From Streptomyces roseochromogenus subsp. oscitans DS 12.976 (lineage in GTDB: Bacteria > Actinomycetota > Actinomycetes > Streptomycetales > Streptomycetaceae), in NCBI RefSeq assembly GCF_000497445.1, contig NZ_CM002285.1:1550795-1614794 (forward strand): a stretch of DNA of 64,000 nt. Direction: 5' to 3'. Both the position numbers and the translations under genes were made by a program. A model generated the notes under the pieces. It saw only the letters and a list, made by a program, of their open reading frames with translations, was not told where the DNA came from and made no database searches. Below are positions 1 to 9,010 of the stretch, one piece after another (the stretch's first letter is position 1; every line of letters starts with the position of its first letter).

Positions 1-236
1 TGTCCGCCCCGCCACGCGGGGAATGCCGGTCCTCTCCAGTCGGGCGCATCTACGGCCGCCCCCTTCAGCTACCGCCCGAAACCGAGGCAGATCCCCGGCT
101 CTCCGGGGGGATGGCCGCGTCCGGCAGCGGGTGTCGTGGTGATCCCCCGGCGGCCCGGCGGGGGCTCGCCGTACTGATCCAGGCGTATGGCGCAGACCGG
201 CATCGCGATCAGCACGCAACGTGCCGTGATCGCTTC
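1..236. other. Non-coding edge downstream of the indigoidine synthetase gene
   Basis: I see no convincing gene here. A short GC hairpin lies at 93-108 (CCCCGG, loop CTCT, CCGGGG), about 130 bases past the stop of the minus-strand synthetase gene. It could help termination but has no T-run, so this is weak. Confidence 0.3.
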
Positions 237-3200
237 CTACTTGGAGATGAGGCCCATGGCGGTGCGGGTCGCGGTGAGCAGTTCCGGCAGGCCGTGGGGC
301 TTCAGGACGCCGTAGTGGTCGCCCTTCAGATGGACGACGGTGGGCGGCATGGCCGAGTATCCGGCGTGGGACTCGACGAAGGAGTAGTCGTCTCCCTGGG
401 CCTTGAAGAGGGTGATGGGTGCCTCCACCGTGTGTTCGGTCAGCTCGCGGAAGGAGTAGTCGAACTCGTAGGTGATGCCGACGATGCGGGTGATGCGGCG
501 GATCGTGTCCTCGTCCAGGGACGGCAGCAGATCGTGGATGCAGGAGACGAAGCTGTCCTCGTCATGGGTCTGGGCCAGGCAGGTGTCCAGGGCCGGGCCG
601 TGCACTGTGCCGGTGAAGACGGAGCAGAGGATCGTGACGTACGCCGGGTTGTCGTACGACGCCTCCCGGCCGTGGGCGTGGCCGTCCTCCTGGCGGATCT
701 TCGGGTTGCCGGGGCAGATCAGGAACAGGCGCTCGACCTTCTCCCCGGCCTGTTCCAGCTGCCAGGCCGTCTCGAAGGCGACCCGGGCACCGAAGGAGTA
801 GCCCCACAGCGTGTAGGGGCCGCTCGGCTGGATACGGCGGATCTCCGCGAGGTCCGCGGCGGCCATCTCGCGGATGGTGTCGTACGGGATCTCTCCGGCG
901 TTGATGCCGTGCGCCTGGATGCCGTAGAACGGGCGGTCCAGGCCGGCCTGCTGGCTCAGCAGGCGCAGGTTCATCGGGTAACCGCCGAGGCCCGGCCAGC
1001 AGAAGACCGGGGCGAAGCCGCCCTCCGTGGCCAGGGGGATCATCCGGCAGACCGGGGTCGTCGCATCGTCGTCCATGCGCGCGGCCAGGTCGCGCAGCTT
1101 CGGCGTCTCGAAGAGGACCTGGAGCGGGAGCCGGATGCCGAACTGCTTGTTGATCCTGTTGACCAGGGCCACGGCGATCAGCGAGTTGCCGCCGCAGGCG
1201 AAGAACTCGTCCTCGCTTGAGACGTGCTCGTACGTCAGCGCCGCGCCCCAGACGTCCGCAAGCCACTGCTCGGTCGGCGTCACCGGTGCCACGTACACCC
1301 CGGGCTGCCGCGCGGCGACCACCTCGGGGGAGGTGGCCAGGGCTGTGCAGTCGACCTTGCCGCTGGCCGTCAGCGGCAGCGCGTCGAGGACGAGGACCCG
1401 GTTCGGGAGCATGAAATCGGGCAGGGAGCGGGCCAGTTCGTCGCGGATCATCTCCGCCGGCCCCTTGGTGTGCACCGCGTCCTCGTACATGCCCTCGCCG
1501 GTCACCTGCTCGTCGCTGACCCGGCCGCCGAGGAAGAAGTACGACGGGCCACCGAGGATGCCGGCCGAGCCGAGGATGTCGTCGAGGCGGCGGGCCGCGG
1601 GCAGCGGATGCCCGGACTTGGAGGAGTAGCCCGAGGACATGAAGCCGAAGCCCGGCGTGCGCTGGAAGTGGTGCATACGGGTGCCGAGGGCGATGTACTC
1701 CAGCCAGGGATCAAGGGCCCGGCTGACCGCGCTGATCCCGAAGCTCGCGCGGTCGTACACGCCCTGGTTGATGGCGATGACGTGCCGGACCTCGATCAGG
1801 TCGTCGCCGATGCGCTCCAGCGCCCCGTCGCGGTAGCGGTACTGACCGCCGGGCAGGCCCTCGACGCGGCCCGGGTGGGCCTGGACGTACAGTTCGGTGG
1901 GGTCCTGGCGGGGCCGGCCGTCGTTCGCGGTGATCTCGAAGGTGCCGAGGTAGTGGTCCTCCTCGGCGACGTCCAGGACGTCCTTGACCGGCGGGAAGTG
2001 GCCGAGCGGGGCGATGGTCAGGCCATGGGAGGGCAGCACCTCCTCGAACACGCCCACCATATGGCCGGTCTCGAATTCCAGCACTTCCTGGATGTTGGTC
2101 CGGTAGACGGGTTCGATCGCCCGCCGTTTGCCGAGGAAGTGCGCCAGCAGCCCGCCGTCCGGGCAGTGGCCGGTGCCGTCGCCTACGCGGACCAGGCCGT
2201 GGTCTACCGGGTGGTAGTAGTACACGCCGGGCACGAGACCCGCGACGCCGCCGGACTCGATGTACAGCTGGGTGGCGTACAGGGCGCCTGGTGAGGCGTA
2301 GGAGTACTTCGGCAGCAGCCGTTCCTCGCTGTGGAACTGGCCGAACCAGCGCAGGATCCGGCCCAGTTCGGCCGGGGTCAGTTCGCTCAGCGGCCGGGAG
2401 TGCGCCGGTACGGGGCGCGGTGCGAGCACGGTGAGGAGGTCCTCGCGGGTGACCGGGCCGCCGTCGTAGAAGCGGTACGTCTTGCGGGCGAAGGTCTCCC
2501 GGCGCTGCTCGGGGGTCTCCGTGTGGCCCGGCAGGGCGATGGCCGGGCGGCCCGCGAGTTCTGTCGGCTCGCGCAGGCCCGGGTTGGACAGCTGTGCCTT
2601 GACCTGGAGTTTGGACGCCTTGGACTGGTGGTGGGCGGCGTGCGAGCCCTGGTCCATGACGGCTGCCGTACGGGGGTCCAGCTCGACGCACGCGATCAGC
2701 GCCGGATGGCCGGTGCGCGGGTCGTCGGTGACGATCGCTGCGGCGCGGCGCACCCAGGTGTGCTCCTCGATGCGCGAGGCCACCTCCTCCAGCTCCACGC
2801 GATAGCCGCGCAGCTTGACCTGGTTGTCGGCGCGGCCCGCGAACTGCAGGGTGCCGTCCGGGTTCCACAGGCACACGTCACCCGTGCGGTACAGGCGCTC
2901 GCCCGGCTCGAACGGCGAGGCGACGAAGCGTTCCAGGGTCTGCTCGGGGTGGCCGAGATAGCCGCGGGCCAGTTGGGCGCCGCCCAGATACAGTTCGCCG
3001 GCCACACCGGTGGCGACCGGTGCCAGGTTCTCGTCCAGGACGTACGCCGAGACGTCGTCGACGGGCACGCCGATGGGTACGGTGCGGGACGTGCCGCCGT
3101 CGATGGCCGCGGGGTCGACCTCGTGGAAGGTGGCGTTGATGGTGGTCTCGGTCGGCCCGTAGAGGTTGACCAGGGACGCGCCCGGCAGGCCGTGGAAGAA

Positions 3201-4076
3201 GTCGCGGGCCAGTTTGTGGGTGAGCGCCTCGCCGCCGGAGAAGACGCGCCGCAGTGAGCTGCAGGAGGTGAACTCCTCGGTGTCCAGGAGGGCTTGGAGC
3301 AGTGTCGGCACGCACTGCAGGTGGGTGACGCCGTGGGTGCGTACGGCTTCGACGATGGCCTGCGGGTCCCGGTGGATGCCCGGGGTGCCCATGACGACAT
3401 GGGTGCCGGCGGCCGGGGCGAGGATCTCCCATTGGGCGGCGTCGAAGCTCATCGGCGTCTTCTGCAGGATGGTGACCCGCGGTCCGAGATAGCCGCGGGA
3501 GGCGAGCCAGCGGAGCTGGCCGGCGATGGCCCGGTTCTCGATCCCCACGCCCTTGGGCCGGCCGGTGCTGCCCGAGGTGTAGATGACGTAGGCGAGATGG
3601 CCGGGCTGCCGGCCGGGTAAGGCGGTGCGGCCGGCTGGGCCCGGCGTCACTTCCGCCGGTGTGAGCACCAGGACATGCCTCGGCGCGAGGGCGGCCAGAC
3701 GCTCGCGCAGGTGTTCCTGGGTGACGATGACGGACGCCCCGGAGTCCTCGATCATGTAGCGCAGCCGGTCCTCGGGGTAGTCCGGGGACAGCGGCAGATA
3801 GGCGGCGCCCGCGCCGAGGATGCCCCACACTCCGGTCATCAGGTCCAGGGACGGCTCGGTGAACAGACCGACGCAGGTGTCGGGGCCGACGCCGAGCCGG
3901 GCGAGACGGGCGCCGAGGTCCCGGCTCTGCCGGTCGAGTTCACGGTAGCTGAGCCGTTCGCCGCGGAAGGTGACCGCCGTGGCCTCCGGACGCAGCGCGG
4001 CCTGACGGGCCACCAGGCCGGGCAGGCACAGGCCCGTGAGGGGTGTGCCGGATTTCAGTGCGCTCGCAGTCTTCAT
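237..4076 (-). CDS. indC: Indigoidine synthetase, A-Ox-T-TE nonribosomal peptide synthetase
   Basis: The 1279-residue product has the single-module layout and almost the length of BpsA/IndC, which activate L-glutamine, oxidise and cyclise it, and release the blue pigment indigoidine. The adenylation domain starts near residue 20, with its YTSGSTG core near 165-171 and the A8 region near 410-430. An FMN-dependent nitroreductase-like oxidase domain (about 480-870) interrupts the A domain before its A10 motif (LPLTASGK, about 900). The carrier motif GGNSL places the phosphopantetheine serine at S965. The thioesterase has GYSFG with S1094. The start is ATG at 4076, with GGGGAC just upstream; the longer open frame beyond it is not homologous. 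Needs a PPTase, not seen in this window. The divergent neighbour is an FMN-reductase-like gene. Assignment rests on the diagnostic Ox insertion; glutamine specificity is inferred from the family. Confidence 0.9.
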   Translation of the reverse strand: MKTASALKSGTPLTGLCLPGLVARQAALRPEATAVTFRGERLSYRELDRQSRDLGARLARLGVGPDTCVGLFTEPSLDLMTGVWGILGAGAAYLPLSPDYPEDRLRYMIEDSGASVIVTQEHLRERLAALAPRHVLVLTPAEVTPGPAGRTALPGRQPGHLAYVIYTSGSTGRPKGVGIENRAIAGQLRWLASRGYLGPRVTILQKTPMSFDAAQWEILAPAAGTHVVMGTPGIHRDPQAIVEAVRTHGVTHLQCVPTLLQALLDTEEFTSCSSLRRVFSGGEALTHKLARDFFHGLPGASLVNLYGPTETTINATFHEVDPAAIDGGTSRTVPIGVPVDDVSAYVLDENLAPVATGVAGELYLGGAQLARGYLGHPEQTLERFVASPFEPGERLYRTGDVCLWNPDGTLQFAGRADNQVKLRGYRVELEEVASRIEEHTWVRRAAAIVTDDPRTGHPALIACVELDPRTAAVMDQGSHAAHHQSKASKLQVKAQLSNPGLREPTELAGRPAIALPGHTETPEQRRETFARKTYRFYDGGPVTREDLLTVLAPRPVPAHSRPLSELTPAELGRILRWFGQFHSEERLLPKYSYASPGALYATQLYIESGGVAGLVPGVYYYHPVDHGLVRVGDGTGHCPDGGLLAHFLGKRRAIEPVYRTNIQEVLEFETGHMVGVFEEVLPSHGLTIAPLGHFPPVKDVLDVAEEDHYLGTFEITANDGRPRQDPTELYVQAHPGRVEGLPGGQYRYRDGALERIGDDLIEVRHVIAINQGVYDRASFGISAVSRALDPWLEYIALGTRMHHFQRTPGFGFMSSGYSSKSGHPLPAARRLDDILGSAGILGGPSYFFLGGRVSDEQVTGEGMYEDAVHTKGPAEMIRDELARSLPDFMLPNRVLVLDALPLTASGKVDCTALATSPEVVAARQPGVYVAPVTPTEQWLADVWGAALTYEHVSSEDEFFACGGNSLIAVALVNRINKQFGIRLPLQVLFETPKLRDLAARMDDDATTPVCRMIPLATEGGFAPVFCWPGLGGYPMNLRLLSQQAGLDRPFYGIQAHGINAGEIPYDTIREMAAADLAEIRRIQPSGPYTLWGYSFGARVAFETAWQLEQAGEKVERLFLICPGNPKIRQEDGHAHGREASYDNPAYVTILCSVFTGTVHGPALDTCLAQTHDEDSFVSCIHDLLPSLDEDTIRRITRIVGITYEFDYSFRELTEHTVEAPITLFKAQGDDYSFVESHAGYSAMPPTVVHLKGDHYGVLKPHGLPELLTATRTAMGLISK

Positions 4077-4302
4077 CGCATCGTCCCCGCGTGGTTGTGC
4101 TCGATGGGTGGCGACGGCCGACGTGGGACAGGGGGCTTCTGAAGATTTCCCGAGCCGGTACGGGCCCGGCACGGGACGTTCGCGTGAGGTGTTCGGGAAG
4201 GGCGGTCGGCAGGATCGGGACCTGTCGCAACGGACCCGCTCCACCGCGCATGCCGGGAGCGGGAACCGCGAAACCCGTGACACCTGTGAAAGGCCAGCCA
4301 CC

Positions 4303-4899
4303 GTGACAAAGATTGTCCTCGTCCCCGGAAGCATCCGTCGGGACTCGCTCAACGCCTCCGTTCTTGCCACCGTGCGCCGGCTGCTGGCCGAGCGGGCGGA
4401 CGGGGACGAGTACGAAATCGACACCCTGTCGGTGGGGCGACTCCCACTGTACGACTGGGACGTCGAACAGGCATGTGGAACCGACGTGGTGCACGCCGCC
4501 GAGGATCTGGTACGGGACGCGGACACGCTCGTCGTCAGCACGCCCTCGTACAACGGCGAGCTGCCGGGGCGTCCTCAAGAACGCCCTGGGCTCGCTCTCG
4601 TGTCCGGCCGGCCCGGGGACGGCCCGCTCACCGGCAGGACGGTCGCGCCGGCGAGCGCCTCGCCCGGAGCGCGCGGCGCGGTGGCGGCCGTACTGACCCG
4701 CTGCGATGCTCAAGTGGTGGACCATGACCTGGTCGCGGTGGGCAGGGCCGGCCAACTGCGCGCCGGTGACGGCGGCTTCACCGACCCGAGTGCGTGTCCG
4801 GATTGCGGCGCCAGGAGCCCGTGGATCACTCCGCTCACGGCGGCAGTGAGGGAGCCTTGTGTGCCGCTGCCGTTGTCCTCCCGCTCCTTCGCGCCTTGA
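4303..4899 (+). pseudogene. NAD(P)H-dependent FMN reductase-like gene with frameshifts
   Basis: The N-terminus (VTKIVLVPGSIRRDSLN) and the STPSYNGELPG flavin-loop segment identify the NADPH-dependent FMN reductase / azoreductase-like flavodoxin-fold family. GTG at 4303 follows a GAAAGG ribosome site. The expected sequence after the flavin loop (G-VLKNALGSLS) is not in the starting frame: it lies in the next frame from about 4570 and reverts near 4605 (GDGPLTGRTVA, then SPGARG). This is a compensated plus/minus pair that scrambles about a dozen residues. A further slip is likely near 4795, where family-like sequence leaves the frame. The gene diverges from the indigoidine synthetase gene and could once have supplied reduced FMN; that link is inference. 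It may instead be intact with sequencing errors. Confidence 0.55.
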
Positions 4900-5295
4900 T
4901 CGCCGGTCCCGGCCGGCCACGCCCCGAGCCCGGAGACACAGAGCAACGCGGGCCTACGACTGGCGCTCCTCGCATGTTCGAGGTATGGCAGGCCGCCGCT
5001 CATCACCGGCGACGCGCTCCGCGCCATCCGTGCTGGGGGTCTGACCGCTCCTGCCCGTCCGCCCACGACACCGCCCGCCACCCGCACCGCGCTCAGCCAC
5101 GCGGGCATCGCTGCAACCGCCGCACGGACGCAGCCCGCCGAGCAGGCCCAGCCGCCAGGCGCCCGCTCTGGCGTCCGTATCGTTACGGAGAGTGTCCGAC
5201 GGGCGAGTCAGCCGTTGACGATACGGTTGTGATGGCGCAGGGGAAGCTCTCTGAAGAAGGGCGCGCGGCCGGTCGCGGCCGGGGAGGCTGCGCCT
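4900..5295. other. Intergenic region, no gene recognised
   Basis: Open frames occur on both strands, but none carries a recognisable domain or a good ribosome site. Reading on the plus strand near 4975-5220 is open and GC3-rich and could be a decayed gene end, but I cannot identify it. Confidence 0.3.
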
Positions 5296-5733
5296 TTATT
5301 CCCCGAGCACCAGCCGCTCCAGCGCCACCCGTGCCCGCGCGTCGGACTGTGCACGGGCCGCGACCGCGACCGCGAGCTCCCGCACCCACTCGTCGAGGGC
5401 CACCGGGCGCCGCGAGAGCACCACGCCGCGGATCTCCTTGCACACCTCGCCCTTGGGCTGCCCGCCCGCCAGGTCGAGCACCAGACGCTGCTCGCCGAGG
5501 AAGACCTCGACCCGGTCGACGCGGCCGTCGCGCCCCGCGAACCGGTCGGCCATGCTCCGTTTACGTTCGACGACGACGGAACCCGGCGGCAGCGCCTCCG
5601 AAAGTGTCCCGGTGAGCACCTGCGCGTAGACCTCCAGGTCGGCGGCGTCCCTGCGCAGCGCGGCCGTCAGCAGGTCGATGGAGTCTGATTCCCCGTTGGG
5701 CTCGAACGGGACGGAGTCGTGTGGCGAGGTCAT
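5296..5733 (-). CDS. Conserved-type hypothetical protein, 145 aa
   Basis: I do not recognise a family. The product is acidic at the N-terminus and probably soluble, with no signal peptide or membrane segment. A central stretch (VEVFLGEQRLVLDL) looks like beta strands, and a C-terminal helix is rich in Ala, Arg and Val. ATG at 5733 is preferred over the adjacent GTG at 5736. It lies about 50 bases downstream of the second YbjQ-type gene on the same strand, so it is probably the last gene of a three-gene operon and may work with those proteins. Confidence 0.6.
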   Translation of the reverse strand: MTSPHDSVPFEPNGESDSIDLLTAALRRDAADLEVYAQVLTGTLSEALPPGSVVVERKRSMADRFAGRDGRVDRVEVFLGEQRLVLDLAGGQPKGEVCKEIRGVVLSRRPVALDEWVRELAVAVAARAQSDARARVALERLVLGE

Positions 5734-5784
5734 CACGGGGCCTCTCGTGGTGTGCGGTTGATCCGGGTCTGCTGGGCCGGGCGC

Positions 5785-6645
5785 TCACCCGTCCAGGCTG
5801 AGCACCATCGTCGGGCGCTCGATGACGTGGTCCTCGCGCAGCGGCCGTACGGCTGTGCCGATCGCGAAGAACTCGGTGGTGTGACCACCCCAGCGGTGGT
5901 TGTGCGCATTGAGCTGCACCCCGACGACGCCCTCCGCCCGCAGCTCCTCCGCCTCGTGCTGCATCCTCGCCATCGCCAGCTCCCGTGCGTCGTACAGCGC
6001 CTGCGTGAACTGCTCGATCTCCACGTTCTTGCCGATGTTGGAGAACATCTGCCCCATCTTCTGGTGCGCGATGTGGTAGACGCAGGTACCCATCACCATG
6101 CCGAGTGGGGCGTAGCCGGCGCGGATGAGTGTCCAGAAGTCCTGGCCGTTGAGGTCCGAGGTGAACGGCTGGCCCTTGAGGTTGCGCCAGCTGCCGCCGC
6201 CCGCGCCCGGCGCCGGGTGATCGGCCTTGACGGCAGTACCGACCGCGATGAACTCCGCGATGTCGCTGCCGAATTCACGGGCCTCGACGCTGAGCCGCAC
6301 GCCGACGACACCGTCCGCGCCCAGCTGCGCGGCCTCGGCTTCCATGCGGGTCATCGCCAGCTCACGGGCGTGGTACATCGCCTGGCTGAGCGTCGTCAGC
6401 TCCTGGTTCTTCCCCCAGCGGCCCAGCTGGATGCCCACGTGGTAGATCGAGCTGCCCAGGACCAGGCCGATGGGCCGGAATCCCGCCTCGCGCACGAGCA
6501 GGAACTCGTTGACCGACAGGTCGCTGGTGAAGATCGATCCCGGCTTGCCCGGCTGCAGCTCGGCGAGCCGCCGCATCGCGTCGGCGGGCACACCCTGGGC
6601 GGACACGCCGTCGGGAGTGCCCTCGGCGGGGTTGAAGACGGTCAT
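5785..6645 (-). CDS. Double YbjQ-type (UPF0145) protein
   Basis: The 286-residue protein has two copies of the YbjQ/UPF0145 fold, often annotated as a heavy-metal-binding domain. Copy one covers about residues 38-140 (GSSIYHVG, ARELAMTRM, GADGVVGVRLS). Copy two covers about 160-280 (GTCVYHIA, ARELAMARM, GVVGVQLN, and FFAIGTAV). The invariant glycine-rich turn and the long helix with an Ala-Arg core are kept in both. No membrane segment or signal peptide is seen. ATG at 6645 is 13 bases from the upstream stop, and its GAGGGG ribosome site overlaps that stop, so the two genes are translationally linked. The biochemical function of the family is not established; YbjQ proteins form ring-like oligomers. 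Confidence 0.75.
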   Translation of the reverse strand: MTVFNPAEGTPDGVSAQGVPADAMRRLAELQPGKPGSIFTSDLSVNEFLLVREAGFRPIGLVLGSSIYHVGIQLGRWGKNQELTTLSQAMYHARELAMTRMEAEAAQLGADGVVGVRLSVEAREFGSDIAEFIAVGTAVKADHPAPGAGGGSWRNLKGQPFTSDLNGQDFWTLIRAGYAPLGMVMGTCVYHIAHQKMGQMFSNIGKNVEIEQFTQALYDARELAMARMQHEAEELRAEGVVGVQLNAHNHRWGGHTTEFFAIGTAVRPLREDHVIERPTMVLSLDG

Positions 6646-6658
6646 GAACGGGTTCCCC

Positions 6659-7600
6659 TCATCGCATGTCGGTGGCGGTGCGGTGGCTGGTCCGCCGGCG
6701 TCGTTCCGGGTCGAGCGGCATCACGGTGAGTGTGCGGAGCGGCTCCTCGCGTGCCGTGAAGCGGGCGACGGTGGTGCCCAGCAGCGTCGCTTCAGCCACG
6801 TGGTCCTTCTGGTCGTCGTTGCTCCTGCGCATGCACGACTCGCCCCAGATGCGCAGGCGACCCGCGGAGAGGATCACGCCGTCGCCGCCCCGCCGCCCCG
6901 TCTGCGCGGACAGGTGCGCACGGGCGTCGGAGCGCACTGCCTGAACCAGCTCGCTCCAGCCGCTGACCTCGGTGTTGCTCCAAGAGCGCGTCTGTGCACG
7001 GGTGGTGTAGTCGTCGTGGCGTACGCCGATGGACATCCCGTACAGCAGCTCCACCGGGACCCATCCGGCGGTCACCAGCTTCGCGAACCCCTGGCCGTCG
7101 AGGTGGCAGGTGAACGGCTGCGGTGCCCGTACCGTCCCGGCCGCGCGAACCGCCGTCCCGATCACCTTGAACTCCAGGCAGTTGGGCTGCGCCACGAAGG
7201 GCGCCACGGTCAACTGTGCCGCGACGACGCCGTCGCCGCCGAGAGCCGAGCACTCGGCGGTCATCCGGTCGAGGGCCGAGCGACGCGCCCGGTCGAGCAC
7301 CTCGACGAGCCCGGCGGACGGGTCACCACGTCCGGAGAGGGCCATGGGCGCCGGGGCGCTGCCGAAGGCGTACCGCATGCCCCCGTAAAGACAGTCGTGA
7401 TAGCCCCAGTAGCGGCCGCTGCGGCCCACGTGGTAGACGGCCGAGCCCATGACCTGGCCCACCGGCTCGAACCCCACGGCACGCAGTGCGGCGAACTCAC
7501 CGGTGGACAGCGCCGAGGACCATGTCCCGCTGCCCCGCACCTCCGCGATGCGCGCGGCTGCCGCCGGTGGCAGTCCAGCCCCCGTCCATTCCCCGCTCAT
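6659..7600 (-). CDS. Double YbjQ-type (UPF0145) protein, paralogue of its neighbour
   Basis: The 313-residue product again has two YbjQ-like halves: about residues 30-155 (GSAVYHVG, then GGDGVVAAQL) and 165-290 (YGMSIGVR, then GGDGVILSAG). The second half is more diverged. The C-terminus is short and Arg/Thr-rich. I place the start at ATG 7600 because GGGGAG precedes it; the open frame extends 13 codons further up without a good site. It is the first gene of a likely operon with the next double-YbjQ gene and the 145-aa gene. Heavy-metal binding is only the family label. Confidence 0.7.
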   Translation of the reverse strand: MSGEWTGAGLPPAAAARIAEVRGSGTWSSALSTGEFAALRAVGFEPVGQVMGSAVYHVGRSGRYWGYHDCLYGGMRYAFGSAPAPMALSGRGDPSAGLVEVLDRARRSALDRMTAECSALGGDGVVAAQLTVAPFVAQPNCLEFKVIGTAVRAAGTVRAPQPFTCHLDGQGFAKLVTAGWVPVELLYGMSIGVRHDDYTTRAQTRSWSNTEVSGWSELVQAVRSDARAHLSAQTGRRGGDGVILSAGRLRIWGESCMRRSNDDQKDHVAEATLLGTTVARFTAREEPLRTLTVMPLDPERRRRTSHRTATDMR

Positions 7601-7761
7601 GGACACCAACTCCCCGCGTCGTGCCCTGTCCAAGGGCACAGTGGCTCGATTCTATGCCCGGCCGCCCCGGGCACCCACGGTAGGTGGGTGCCGCATGCGA
7701 AGCCGGCGCAGGGTCTTGCGGCTGCGCGGTACGAAGCAGTCCATCCTCACCACTGCGGCCC

Positions 7762-8607
7762 TCATCGCACGGGGAAGCCGAACCTGTACCCCTGGTTCCT
7801 CAGCCGGGGCAGCAGCGCGGCGAGGGCCGCGACGGTCTGGGAGCGGTCGCCGCCGCCGTCGTGGAAGAGGATGGTCGGTCCGTTGGGCAGCTCGTGTTCC
7901 ACGGTGTTCAGGATGGCCTGCGTGCCGGGCCGCTTGTAGTCGTCGGTGTCGATGTTCCAGCCGAGCGGGCGCATCCCCATCGATGCGGCGATCTGTCGGC
8001 TGTAGGGGGTGAAGGCGCCGCCCGGCGCACGGTAGTAGAGCGGTTTCACGCCGCCGGACGCCTGCTCGATCATCTGTGCCGCTCCGGCGACCTCGGCGTA
8101 CTGGAAGGAGCGGGGCTTGTGATCCATCGTCGTGTCGTGGTGGACGGTGTGGTCGCACAAGCGGTGTCCCTCCGCGACGATCTGTCGTACCACGGCGGGA
8201 AGTTCGGCCGCCTTTGTTCCGATCACGCAGAAGACGGCTTTGACTCCGTTGTCCCTGAGCACCCTCAGGACGCGCGGCGTCCACACCGGATCGGGGCCGT
8301 CGTCGACGGTGATGTTGACGGCGTGCGGGCCCTTGTCCGAGGCGTGGGCGATGTCCATGCTCACAACCGGAGCGGGCAGTCCCGGGTCGGGCACGGAGGT
8401 CTGCCCCGCGATCGGCCGCGGCGAAGTGTGGTGCGCCGGCGATGTGGGCGAGGCGGTCGCCCGCACACGGTCGTCCGGACGGCTCCCGGCCGCGCCGCCC
8501 GCGCCGGTACCGCCCATGGCCCCCAGCACGGAGGCCCCCACCACGGTGGCGACGGCCGCCGCAACAGCCGGCCAGCCCGTCCCGACCCGCCTCACATCGC
8601 GCCGCAT
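7762..8607 (-). CDS. Secreted polysaccharide deacetylase, NodB domain (CE4)
   Basis: The 281-residue product starts with a basic, then Ala/Val-rich segment (about 13-33), which is a signal peptide or membrane anchor. A low-complexity linker follows. The NodB domain has the expected motifs in order: VDDGP (first catalytic motif with the metal-binding aspartate), HTVHH (the two metal-binding histidines), RAPGG, WNIDTDD and ILFHDGG. This family removes N- or O-acetyl groups from cell-wall or environmental polysaccharides such as chitin, xylan or peptidoglycan; the substrate cannot be told here. ATG at 8607 has AGGGGGC upstream and gives a clean signal sequence, unlike the longer frame. No operon partner is obvious. 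Confidence 0.85.
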   Translation of the reverse strand: MRRDVRRVGTGWPAVAAAVATVVGASVLGAMGGTGAGGAAGSRPDDRVRATASPTSPAHHTSPRPIAGQTSVPDPGLPAPVVSMDIAHASDKGPHAVNITVDDGPDPVWTPRVLRVLRDNGVKAVFCVIGTKAAELPAVVRQIVAEGHRLCDHTVHHDTTMDHKPRSFQYAEVAGAAQMIEQASGGVKPLYYRAPGGAFTPYSRQIAASMGMRPLGWNIDTDDYKRPGTQAILNTVEHELPNGPTILFHDGGGDRSQTVAALAALLPRLRNQGYRFGFPVR

Positions 8608-9010
8608 CACGCCCCCTGGCCCTCTTGTGTTGCCCCCACCAGCGCGGACGCACATTCGCCCCTGTGTGGGGCGACGTTGAACATGCTCATGGTAGGGCAG
8701 TGCGTTTGCCGATGGAGCGGGGTGAGCGAGGCCCCCTTCGGCAGGTGCCGGGCGGGGCCTGGGCGGGCATGGTGTCGCGGCTTCGTCGACGAGGGACCTT
8801 CGGCGGTCAAGACCGCGACGAGGACGGCGTGGCGAGGTTGTTGACCGAGCGGGACATGCCGCGGCCGGTGGTGTGCACCAACCACCCGGCCTACGGCGGC
8901 ACCGGACCGTCGGCGGTGCTCACTGGAACCTGGCGACGGCCGCACCAGTCGCCCCGTACCGGCCCCGGAAACTCGGCCCTCCCCGAACAGGCCACGAACT
9001 CCGGGGAGTT
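8608..9010. other. Intergenic region, no gene recognised
   Basis: Several overlapping open frames occur, none with a recognisable domain. The stretch may hold decayed sequence. It separates two minus-strand genes, so it should contain the promoter of the deacetylase, but I see no confident -10/-35 pair. Confidence 0.3.
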
